64,000 bases of DNA from Rhabdophis nuchalis (lineage: Eukaryota > Chordata > Lepidosauria > Squamata > Natricidae): NCBI GenBank assembly GCA_039707465.1, contig CM077648.1:75513119-75577118 (forward strand). Direction: 5' to 3'. The translations under genes and the position numbers were made by a program. How positions within the stretch are numbered: position 1 is the stretch's first letter; every line of letters begins with the position of its first letter. The notes under the pieces were generated by a model. That model was not told the origin of the DNA and ran no database searches. It was given only the letters and a program-made list of their open reading frames with translations. Below, piece after piece: positions 21,969-31,199 of the stretch.

Positions 21969-22045
21969 ACAGGGATTTGAACTGGTGCTCTCCAGCATTC
22001 GAAGCAGGCTTCTCTATGCCTTGAGCTAACCAGTTTCCCTGATTA
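21969..22045 (-). promoter_or_regulatory. tRNA-like head, first array unit
   Basis: Minus strand B box AGTTCAAATCC (one mismatch to consensus) near 21984-21974, and an A-box-like TAGCTCAAGGCA near 22029-22018, about 34 nt apart. It lies directly upstream of the ribozyme at 21957-21911. The second unit carries the same sequence 347 bp further on. Confidence 0.65.
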
Positions 22046-22257
22046 CATCATCCTTTCTACAGGACTTTATTGATGAAGTGGATATATTGTTACAGCTTCC
22101 TGTTAGGCCTATTCAAGGGAGGAGACAAACTTGTCATCCTTCTCTGTCCTTCGACTCAACCTAGAGACCATCCAGACAGAGACCTATTAAATTGCTGCTG
22201 TCTTTTTAGATATGTGTTAAATTTCTTTAAGGGATGATTAATAATAATTAATTAAGA

Positions 22258-22304
22258 GACCAGGATGGATCCATTTCGGGCTCCTTAGCCCTCGTCAGCT
22301 GGCC
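22258..22304 (-). ncRNA. Type I hammerhead ribozyme, copy 3
   Basis: Identical by eye to copy 2, exactly 347 bp away. Core CUGACGA, GAA, C17 at 22264. Confidence 0.9.
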
Positions 22305-22487
22305 ATACTTTCCCTACAGGGATTTGAACTGGTGCTCTCCAGCATTCGAAGCAGGCTTCTCTATGCCTTGAGCTAACCAGTTTCCCTGATTACATCATCC
22401 TTTCTACAGGACTTTATTGATGAAGTGGATATATTGTTACAGCTTCCTGTTAGGCCTATTCATATATAAAATTATATATATATATAT

Positions 22488-22517
22488 GTTAGATTTTTAA
22501 GGGATGTTTTAATAATA
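22488..22517 (-). repeat. Fragment of ribozyme unit left of the nested L2
   Basis: 'gttagatttttaaggga' is unit tail sequence that continues after the L2 insertion, near 23787. Confidence 0.6.
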
Positions 22518-23786
22518 CCATCGACCATGGTATCCTATTGCGCCGACTGGGGGGGTTGGGGCTGGGAGGCATCGTTTTGCGGTGGTTCTCGTCCTACCTC
22601 TCTGGTCGGTCACAATATGTGTTGACAGGGGGGCAGAGGTCGGCCTTGAGGCCCCTCATATGTGGGGTTCCTCAGGGGTCGGTCCTCTCGCCCCTACTGT
22701 TCAACACATATATGAAGCCGCTGGGTGAGATCATCTGTGGTTTTGGGGTGGGATATCATCTGTACGCTGATACTCAGTTGTACATATCCACCCCAGACCA
22801 CCCCAACGATGCCGTCGAGGTTATGTCCCGGTGCTTGGAGGCCGTACGGATCTGGATGGGTAACAAACTCAAGCTAAACCTGTCCAAGACTGAGTGGCTG
22901 TGGCTTCCGGCGCCCCGGTTCAGACAGATTGTTCCAACACTGGCCATTGGGGGCGTAACACCGGCCCCCGTGGAGAGGGCGCGCAATTTGGGTGTCCTCC
23001 TGGATTCCCGGCTGTCTATGGAAGATCACGTGGCAGCCGTGGCCAGGGGGGCGTTCCATCAGGTACGCCTAATGCGCCAATTGCGCCCCTTACTGGACCG
23101 GGGTGCCTTACGCACAGTCACTCAAGCACTCGTCACCTCTCGACTCGACTACTGTAATGCTCTCTACATGGGGCTTCCCTTGAGGTGCACCCGAAAGCTG
23201 CAGCTAGTCCAGAACGCAGCCGCGCGGGTGATTACGGGAGTGCCTAGACACTCCCACATAACACCTATCCTGCGCGAGCTGCACTGGCTTCCTGTGGTCT
23301 TTCGGGTGCACTTCAAGGTCTTGACGACCATCTTTAAAGCGCTCCATGGCTCGGGGCCTAGTTATATGCAAGACCGCCTCCTGCCCCATACATCCCTCAG
23401 ACCGATATGCTCCCACAGAGAGGGCCTCCTCAGGGTGCCGTCAGCCGACTGGCGACACCCAGGGGAAGAGCCTTCTCTGTGGCGGGGCCAGCCCTTTGGA
23501 ACGACTTACCCCCTGAACTCCGCATCATCTCCGACCTCCGCCTCTTCCGCAAGTGTCTGAAGACACATTTATTCCATCTAGCCGGCCTAGCGTAACTTCC
23601 TTTGACTATTAGACAGTTTTAAATTTGGGAATTTTAATTCGGTTTTTAGCACAGGGTTTACTAGAATAAGTTTTTTAAATTTGTATATGTTTTGTATGTA
23701 TTTTAACATTCCTGTGCGCCGCCCTGGGTCCGCTTGGAGAAGGGCGGGATATAAATTTAATAAAATAAAAAATAAAAAATAAAAAA
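22518..23786 (+). mobile_element. L2 LINE, 5'-truncated, nested in a ribozyme unit
   Basis: Starts inside the RT at 'accatcgaccatgg' and ends with the L2 3' UTR ('gcgccgccctgggtccgc') and an AAATAAA-rich tail. Ribozyme-unit sequence lies on both sides (22488-22517 and 23787 onward). Confidence 0.85.
22538..23595 (+). pseudogene. L2 RT C-terminal half, catalytic Asp lost
   Basis: Encodes RT motifs from RRLGGLGLGG through [14 protein letters not shown] to the C-terminal block ending LKTHLFHLAGLA. At 22763-22774 the YADDT box reads YADT: one Asp codon has been deleted in frame, which removes a catalytic residue. A deletion of about 8 bp near 23445 then shifts the frame, so the C-terminus continues in another frame (23407-23595). 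Non-functional. Confidence 0.88.
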
Positions 23787-24037
23787 ATTAATTAAGAGAC
23801 CAGGATGGATCCATTTCGGGCTTCTTAGCCCTCTTCAGCTGGCCATACTTCTTCTACTGGGATTTGAACCGGCGCTTTCCAGCACTTGAGGCAAGCCTCT
23901 CTATGCCTTGAGCTAACCAGTTTCCCTGATTACATCATCCTTTTACAGGACTCTTATTGATGAGCGAATATTTTACAATATATATATATGTTAGATTTTT
24001 TTTAAGGGCTGAAAATAAAGGGACCCTGAACAGGAGC
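23787..24037 (-). mobile_element. Ribozyme unit, copy 4 (interrupted)
   Basis: Contains the hammerhead at 23798-23844 and a tRNA-like head (B-box region 'ggatttgaacc' at about 23860-23870, A-box region near 23910). Tail-like sequence at about 23985-24050 follows a TA tract. The unit was split by the L2 at 22518-23786. Confidence 0.7.
23798..23844 (-). ncRNA. Type I hammerhead ribozyme, copy 4
   Basis: Minus strand: GGCCAG, CUGAAGA, stem II GGGCU-AAGA-AGCCC, GAA, AUG-GAUC-CAU, C17 at 23804, CUGGUC. The core is complete. N7 is A, as in copy 1, while stem II has the G-C pair of copies 2 and 3. Confidence 0.9.
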
Positions 24038-24049
24038 TGTGATAATTAT

Positions 24050-24056
<7 letters not shown>

Positions 24057-24090
<34 letters not shown>

Positions 24091-24119
24091 TTCTCTCATA
24101 TATATATATATATAATTAT

Positions 24120-24168
<49 letters not shown>
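24057..24168. repeat. (TA)n microsatellite with 'attattctctc' repeats
   Basis: Three TA runs separated by 'attattctctca'. It borders the PLE 3' end. Confidence 0.9.
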
Positions 24169-24170
<2 letters not shown>

Positions 24171-24179
24171 TATCTTCAC

Positions 24180-24213
24180 GACGTTTCGATGAAGTCTCAT
24201 TTATCATCTTCAG
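24180..24213 (-). ncRNA. Hammerhead-like motif at PLE 3' end
   Basis: Minus strand: CUGAAGA (24213-24207), an extra U, stem II GAUAAA-UGAGAC-UUCAUC with one A-C mismatch, then GAAACGU and C17 at 24180. Stem III would be ACGU. Similar to the motif at 2606-2639. Confidence 0.55.
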
Positions 24214-25430
24214 GCTGGTGCTTCCGGCTTGGTGCTTCCAGGAGCAATGTGAGATCTCAGCCGGTTCCTCTTTTTAACTGCCAGTGGGGGGGTGTCCTGA
24301 TTGGTTGGGAGCTTGGCTGCATTCTGATTGGGTGGAGGTGTGTTCTGATTGGTAGGGGGTTTGGCTGTGCTCTGATTGGATGGGAGTTTGGCTGTGCTCT
24401 GATTGGATGGGGGCGTGTTCTGTTTGGGAGGGGGCCTGGTTGTGCTTGTGTTAGTCCGAGTTGCAGAGGGATTTGACCTGGTGAGCTGCACTACTGTTGT
24501 TTGGCTTCGTGTTTGTGGTCGTGCCACATCTCCGTGGTGGGCATCAGTTTGCTTCATGTATGGATTGGAGGGGTTTAAAGTGGCTAATAATGCAGCTGTG
24601 GTCTGGCTTCTGGTTTGTGGTTGGGCTTCTGGTTTGTGGTCATCATCGGTGTGGGTTTGGGCTTGCTTTTTGCGTGGATGTGTGATAGTGACATCCTGTG
24701 TGGTTTTCGTGAGTGTGGGTCTAGTATCGTTCTTTGTGTTAGGGACTCGTTTGTCAGTGAGGGCGGGTTTCCAAATGGCTGGTAGGCGGGAGGTATCATC
24801 TCGTTTATTCATGCTGTGTGGCCGTTTTTCTATCTCAATAGCTTCTCTGATTATTCTGTTGTTAAAGTGTTCAATTTTGGCAATAGTTCTGGTCTTTTTG
24901 AAGTCTATATCATGTCCTGTGGCTTTGAGGTGTTGGACCAGGGAAGAAGTTGGTTCCTCCTTTCTGACTGAGTTTTTGTGTTCTTCAATGCGTGCCTTTA
25001 TTCTTCTGTTGGTTTGTCCGATGTATGTGGTGGGGCAGGTGGTGCATGGGATTTCATATACTCCTTGATTTTCTAACTCTATTTTGTCTTTGGGGTTTCT
25101 TAGGATGGTGGATATTTTTTGGTTTGTGTAGAATGCTGTCTTGATGTTGTGTTTGTGGAGGATCTTGCTGATTCTATCTGTGGTGCCTTTTATGTATGGG
25201 AGGAGAGCTTTGCCGTTTTCTTGTTCACTGTCTTGGATTTTAGTGGGGTTTTCTTTTTGGATTAGGTTAGTGATCTTGTTTCTTTGGAATCCGTTGGATG
25301 TTAGTACGTTGGTGAGAGTGTGTAGTTCGGTTTTTAGGTGTTGTTCGTCAGCTAAGCGTTTTGTTCTGGAGATGAGTGTCTTGGCTACAGAGTTGATCTG
25401 TGCTGGGTGGTGGTGTGAGAGTGCATGCAA
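24210..25430 (-). pseudogene. PLE C-terminal part: linker, GIY-YIG endonuclease, repetitive tail
   Basis: Open for 406 codons. It continues the upstream RT frame after a frameshift (25430-25458). The endonuclease region has GVYEIPC, TYIGQTNRRIKARIEEHK and downstream RIIREAIEIEK. The C-terminal 180 or so residues are Thr/Gln/Pro/Asn-rich. They include near-repeats such as NQSTAKLPS, NQSTAKPPT and NQNAAKLPT, plus recurrent PQTRSQTT blocks. GIY-YIG nucleases nick DNA to prime PLE reverse transcription. The repetitive tail differs from the copy at 691-2137 and seems to have expanded. Confidence 0.85.
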
Positions 25431-25457
25431 ATAGCGGTTTGTGTGTGTTTTCTTCTG

Positions 25458-26335
25458 TTAGATGGTGTGTCCTAGGGATCCATTGGATTTCTTATAGACT
25501 AAGACATCCAGGAAGGGGAGTTGGTTATTGGCTTCTGTTTCCATGGTGAACTGTATTTTGGGGTGTAGGCTGTTGAGGTGTGTGAGGAAGTTGTCTAGTT
25601 TATCTTTCCCGTGTGGCCAGATTATGAAGGTGTCGTCTACATATCTGAGCCAGAGTTTGGGTTTGTGATCTGATTTTTCTAGAGCTTGGGTTTCAAAGTG
25701 TTCCATGTAGAGGTTAGCAATGACAGGTGAGAGGGGTGATCCCATGGGTGCTCCTTCTATTTGTTTGTATTTTTGTCCGTTATAGATGAAGTAAGTGTTG
25801 GATTGGCAGTGGTTGGTCAGATCTAGGATATGTTTGGGGGGGCTATATTTGTTTTGGATAGCTGTCAAGGCTTCTTTGATTGGTACTTGGGTGAAGAGGG
25901 ATATGACATCGAAGCTCACGAGTAGGTCGCTGGGCTGTAAGTTTTGTTTCTTTATGATCTCTATGAACTGGAATGAGTTTTTTACGTGTGAGGTGATGGA
26001 TTCTGCATAGGGCTGTAGTTGTTTGGCGAGAAATTTGGCTAGGTTTTGTAGAGGTGAGCCTATGGAGCTGACTATGGGTCTGAGTGGCGTTCCTTCTTTG
26101 TGTATCTTGGGGAGACCATAGAGCTTAGGGCATCTGGATGATTTTTCTCTGGGAATGATTCTTTGCTGGATTTCTTCGCTGATGGGGGAGGCTTTTATTT
26201 TGGATCTAGTGGTTTTTTCTAAGTAGGTGGTGGGATCTGTGCTTAGGGGTTTGTAAGTGGAGTCTTGGAGTAGGTTGGTTAATTTGGTTTGGTAGTCAGA
26301 TGTGTTCATAACCACCGTGGCGTTCCCCTCATATA
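25458..26335 (-). pseudogene. PLE reverse transcriptase domain
   Basis: From NATVVMNTSDY it contains RCPKLYGLPKIHKEG, PLRPIVSSIGSPL, SDLLVSFDVISLFTQ, GAPMGSPLSPVIANLYME and the catalytic YVDDTFIIW, then QLPFLDVLVYKK. It ends at SLGHTI with a stop, then continues in another frame near 25430. One frameshift therefore separates it from the endonuclease. The RT active site looks intact. Confidence 0.87.
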
Positions 26336-26488
26336 TATATATATATATATATATGATTATTCCACAACACCCTGTTAGGGCCCCAATTAAGGGAGGAGAC
26401 ATACTATTTCCTTTTCTGCCTTTCGGCTCATCACCAGAGACCATCTAGACAGAAAGCCAAGAGTTCCGTTGTGTAAATTTTTTAGATA
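26336..26488 (-). repeat. PLE-linked unit tail
   Basis: Homologous to 1-120 and to the tails of the ribozyme units ('aattaagggaggagaca' block, 'agaccatctagacaga' block). It lies upstream of the PLE on the same strand, separated by a TA tract. Confidence 0.65.
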
Positions 26489-26570
26489 TGTGTGTTAGTT
26501 TTTATGAGCTGATCAATAAATCCTAGTCTCTCTGATTTATTTATTGATCAGCTCATAAAAACTAACACAC

Positions 26571-26571
<1 letters not shown>
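26489..26571. repeat. Inverted repeat (hairpin) at PLE 5' flank
   Basis: 26489-26521 and 26535-26571 are near-perfect inverted copies containing 'gagctgatcaataaat'. The same block occurs at about 141-160 and 21636-21650. A (TG)n run follows at 26572-26606. Confidence 0.8.
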
Positions 26572-26611
<40 letters not shown>

Positions 26612-26705
26612 AAACATGTGAAGTTCTCAGAATATTTAGCTATACATCAATTCAAAAGTACAGGCAACATAGGTAAATATAATCTAAAAGTGATCTCCAA
26701 AAAGT

Positions 26706-28205
26706 GATCTCAATTTTTGGCGAAGGTTGTAGAGAGTGTGGTGGCACAGCAGTTCTCTCGGCACCTGGAGGAAACTGCTTATCTAGATGCGCGCCAGTCC
26801 GGCTTCCGACCTGGGCACAGCACCGAGATGGCATTGGTCACATTGGTGGATGATCTCTGGAGGGCCAGAGATAGGGGTTTTTCCTCTATCCTGGTCCTAT
26901 TAGATCTCTCTGCGGCTTTCGATACCATCGACCATGGTATCCTATTGCACCGACTGGAGAGGTTGGGATTGGGGGGCACTGTTTTACAGTAGTTCTCCTC
27001 CTACCTCTCCGGTCGGTCGCAATTTGTACTGACAGGAGGGCAGAGGTCGACCTCGAGACCACTCATTTATGGGGTGCCTCAGGGGTCGGTCCTCTCACCC
27101 CTCCTGTTTAACATCTACATCAAGCCGCTGGGTGAGATCATCCGTGGTTGTGGGGTAGAGTACCATCTGTACGCTGATGATACTCAGCTGTACATATCTA
27201 CCCCCAACCACCCCAATGATGCCGTCGAAGTAATGTCCCGGTGTTTGGAAGCCGTGCGGCTTTGGATGGGAAGTAACAAACTTCGGCGTCTCGGCATAGC
27301 CACCTCATTCCATCACTGGTTATCGGGGGCGAGTCATTGGCCCCCGTGGAAAGGGCTCGCAACTTGGGCGTCCTCCTGGATTCGCAGCTGTCCCTGGACG
27401 ACCATGTGACGGCCGTGACCAGGGGGGCATTCTACCAGGTTCGCCTGGTACACCAGTTGCATCCCTTTCTGGACCGAGACGCCCTCCGCACTGTCACTCA
27501 AGCACTCGTGACGTCTCGCTTAGACTATTGTAACGCTCTCTACATGGGGCTCCCCTTGAGGTGCACCCGGAGGCTCCAGTTGGTTCAGAATGCGGCCGCG
27601 CGGGGGATTCTGTGAGCTTCTCGTTACTCACACGTAACACCTCTCCTGCGTGAGCTGCACTGGCTACCGGTGGCCTTCCGGGTGCGCTTCAAGATGCTTG
27701 TTACCATCTTCAAATCGCTCCATGGCTCGGGGCCTAGCTACTTGCGGGACCGTCTCCTGCCACATACCTCCCTGCGTCCGATACGCTCCCACGGAGAGGG
27801 CCTACTGAGGGTACCAACCGCCGGTCAATGCCGGCTAGCGGTGCCCAGGGGTAGGGCCTTCTCTGTGGCAGGGCCGGCCCTCTGGAATGACCTACCCCCC
27901 CGAACTTCACACTATCACGGACCTTCCCCTCTTTCGCCGTTCACTTAAAACATATTTTTTTCAACAAGCTGGTCTTGCGTAATAGTTTAGACTTTTATAA
28001 TCTAGCTTCTGCCAAACACGTAAATGGATGTTAGATTTTTAGGGGAAATTTTAGCACAGGCTGTGATTTAATTCTTTTTTACCTATTTATTGTATTTATT
28101 GTATTTTTATTATTGTTCATTTTAAATTCCTGTGCACTGCCCTGGGTCCATTTCGGTGGAGAAGGCGCGGTATATAAATTGAAATAAATTAAAATTAAAT
28201 TAAAT
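26706..28205 (+). pseudogene. L2 LINE, 5'-truncated, heavily mutated
   Basis: Starts in the RT (LAKVVESVVAQQF) and runs to the L2 3' UTR and tail. A Trp codon has become TAG at about 26990. Frame shifts and a deletion occur near 27285-27335, where the LNPSKTEWLWFP block is mostly missing. A TGA lies near 27615. The catalytic YADD (27172-27183) is intact. Non-functional. Confidence 0.87.
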
Positions 28206-28441
28206 TAATAAAATATCCTTTAATTTTTTTCTAAATGAGAGTACTTTGTTTGAAGCCATGAGGTATTGACATTCATCTTTCTGATTATGATAATGTACAA
28301 CTCAATGGGAAAAAAAATCTCACAAATCCAATGGATATCTCTGTAAAATGATCTTGTAAAAGGAATGTATAAATAATGACCTAACACTCTTGATCCCACT
28401 GCAAATGTATGAGTGTATGAACATGTTTTGTTGCATTTCAG
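28206..28441 (+). other. LVRN intron end
   Basis: AT-rich with acceptor tgcatttcag ending at 28441. Confidence 0.6.
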
Positions 28442-28579
28442 GAGAAGCAGAGGTTTCTGACTGATGTCTTACATGAAGTCATGTTACTTGATGGCTTGAC
28501 AAGTTCACATCCGGTGTCACAAGAGGTGCAGCAGGCCACAGATATTGATCGAGTCTTTGACTGGATCGCCTATAAAAAG
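28442..28579 (+). CDS. LVRN: LVRN exon
   Basis: 138 bp, 46 codons, phase 0 at both ends; the donor AAG|gtggga starts at 28580. It begins EKQRFLTDVLHEVMLLDG and ends DIDRVFDWIAYKK. It continues the previous exon, which ends GWNL, exactly as expected for laeverin, where this region follows the zinc site and leads into the conserved YKKGA start of the next exon. The block HPVSQEVQQATDID corresponds to the HPV motif of M1 aminopeptidases. No stops or frameshifts are visible, so purifying selection is likely; that is inference. Confidence 0.9.
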
Positions 28580-29415
28580 GTGGGAGCAGAAGAAAGGACA
28601 CAAGCTGTTCGTTTATGGAATTTTTCTGGCATTTATTTTAATGTTTCTTTACCTTCATGTTCTGCTGTCAGTTAATTATTTCCTCTTTCTCCTCTATGTT
28701 CTACTAACATCCCATTCTACTTTGATCAGAATTGCAGTGAAAGAAATTCCAGGCAGAGATTACAGATAGTTTCCTCTGAGGCTCTTGAAAATAACATTAT
28801 ATTACAAAGCAATTCAGTTGAAAATAGTCATGAAAACTGAAATGACCTGAATAAAATAATAATCATTCCAGGTTTAATTAGAGAACCATTTGCTTTTAGT
28901 ATTCAGATTAATATGCATTTGTAGCTACAGTTAGTTATGAGTGCAACATACTTTACAGTAATTACAGCTAGTCAAATTAAGAATTGTCATTCCTAACCGA
29001 AAGCTCATGCACAATCTTTCTGAGGCCTATGAAAAAATTCATTTCTACTTCAAGGTCAGAAACTTTCTATTCTTTATACTCTTATTTAAAATCTTTCAAC
29101 CAATTAATAAGTATAGTTTTATTTAGGAAAAATATCCCTACTTTGGCTTTATCAGAAACCATTCAAAAGCACCCAGACTGCAAAAGTGATTAAAGTGACA
29201 GGTGGCTACAAAAATGTATTGCAAATAAAACATAAACATACACACACATAAATACACACAAACAATACAATACATTAGTATAGGATTAAATATACCATAT
29301 ATTTTAAAAAGAAACCATTTCTTTAGTGCAAATTCCAATAATGCATAGTAAAAGGGACAATTTATTTTATGGCCCATTATTGTTAAAACTAAATTTAGCA
29401 TTCATGACTTGGATG
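28580..29415 (+). other. LVRN intron start, nothing recognised
   Basis: No repeat recognised before the MITE at 29424. Confidence 0.5.
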
Positions 29416-29423
29416 TCCCAGGA

Positions 29424-29517
29424 CAGGGGTCTGCAAAGTTGGCTCTTTTAAGACTGGTGGACTTCAACTCCCAGAATTCCCCAGCCAGCATAAAAGAGCC
29501 AACTTTGCAGACCCCTG
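29424..29517. mobile_element. Palindromic hAT MITE, internally shortened
   Basis: CAGGGGTCTGCAAAGTTGGC ends in inverted orientation; duplication TCCCAGGA (29416-29423 and 29518-29525). Same family as 10116-10252 but with a shorter interior. Confidence 0.85.
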
Positions 29518-29572
29518 TCCCAGGAGAATCTGGTAGTGGCTCCCCATTTCCTGAGATAAGAATGATGTAAAC

Positions 29573-30073
<501 letters not shown>

Positions 30074-30081
30074 GTGTAAAC

Positions 30082-31199
30082 TCATAAGTTCAAGTTTCCT
30101 ATTGGAATGCCTATGCTATGAAATAGCCTTTCCTGAGAAAGCTGTGTTTCTATGAACATTTAAAAGCTAAATTGTTTTTGAGAATTTTTGGGAACCCGAG
30201 CAGATATTGTCTTATTGGTAATTGCAGGATTTGATTTTGGCAGTTTACCTTTTTTCTACTGTGGATATTTTATTGTTCTTCTTTAGATGTATGTGAACTG
30301 CTGGGACACTTGTGTGATTGTATGAATATAATAAATAGCAATGTGAATAGTTAATTTAATAAAGAATGGAATGGAAGAATAGAATAGAATAGAATTGAAT
30401 AGAATTTGATTCTTTATTGACCTTATCAATAAAGAAAATTAAAATACATAATAAAATAAAATACATAATATGATTCCAGGATAAAATGATAAAATACAGA
30501 TGTATTTAATATGAGGAGTCAGCAATCAGATGAGTGAACCATCTTTGTAGGGTACCTCAGTTTGTTTGATGTATCAGATTCTTAGCTCAACAGTCTTAAT
30601 TAAAAACTTAGCAATAAGTTTACAATAGATACATTAGAGCAATTTGTAATTTGGTTCCCAGTAGGCTGTTCTTCCCATAATGTATGGTAAGTATCTAAGC
30701 TTAAAGGGGTATATAATTGATAGTTGAACAAAACATGAGAAATGCTTTCAGTGGCTGAGGTACTGCTTATGCAAGTTCTCTCATGATATGGAGAGAGCTA
30801 TCTGGGTCGCCAGGCTTCGAATTTTTGGTGTTATCAGGCCCGAATGTTTGACCTTAGATTGAACACTGACTGTGTGGCGTCCCTCTGGCCACACGGGTAT
30901 ACCATCTACCGGACAATTTGCCTGTTTAATTCCATCAGTTCGGAGGAGGATATTCCATCAACTAGAACATTCCCCTCACCAGTCTTGGACCTTTATCTCC
31001 ATTTTTATCGTCCCCACCCACCCTAATCCCATCCCCCCCTCTCCTATTTTATATTCTATATTTATATAATATCTTTGTTCAGCATAACATCTTTTATTTT
31101 TGTATAACATCTTTTAATATCAGCACCCATGACGTTAATATTTATATTTTAACATCCATATATTTATTTATATCTTGACACCTATTGATTACGTAAGTC
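30082..31199 (+). other. LVRN intron with unclassified repeat-like DNA
   Basis: Contains an (AATAG)-rich stretch near 30373-30400 and a GC-richer block at 30800-31020 of repeat-like character directly upstream of an L2. It may be that element's 5' region or an older repeat. Confidence 0.35.

Larger units (their letters stand above)
21728..22461 (-). mobile_element. Tandem array of ribozyme units, 347-bp period
   Basis: Unit boundaries at 21728, 22075 and 22422 give two complete copies of 347 bp and a partial third (22422-22461). The two full copies look identical by eye. Each has, on the minus strand, a tRNA-like head, a complete hammerhead and the shared tail. TA microsatellites flank the array. 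A minus-strand transcript cut at both ribozymes would release a monomer spanning 22263-21917. This matches the organisation of retrozymes, which carry hammerheads in direct repeats and yield small circular RNAs; circle formation here is inferred. Confidence 0.82.
24169..26335 (-). mobile_element. Penelope-like element, most complete copy
   Basis: Minus-strand PLE with RT, GIY-YIG endonuclease, a low-complexity tail and a hammerhead-like 3' end. The coding region begins at EGNATVVMNTSDY after a TA tract, so the N-terminal region of the RT is missing. A unit tail of the ribozyme family lies upstream (26340-26510) in the same orientation. Confidence 0.88.
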
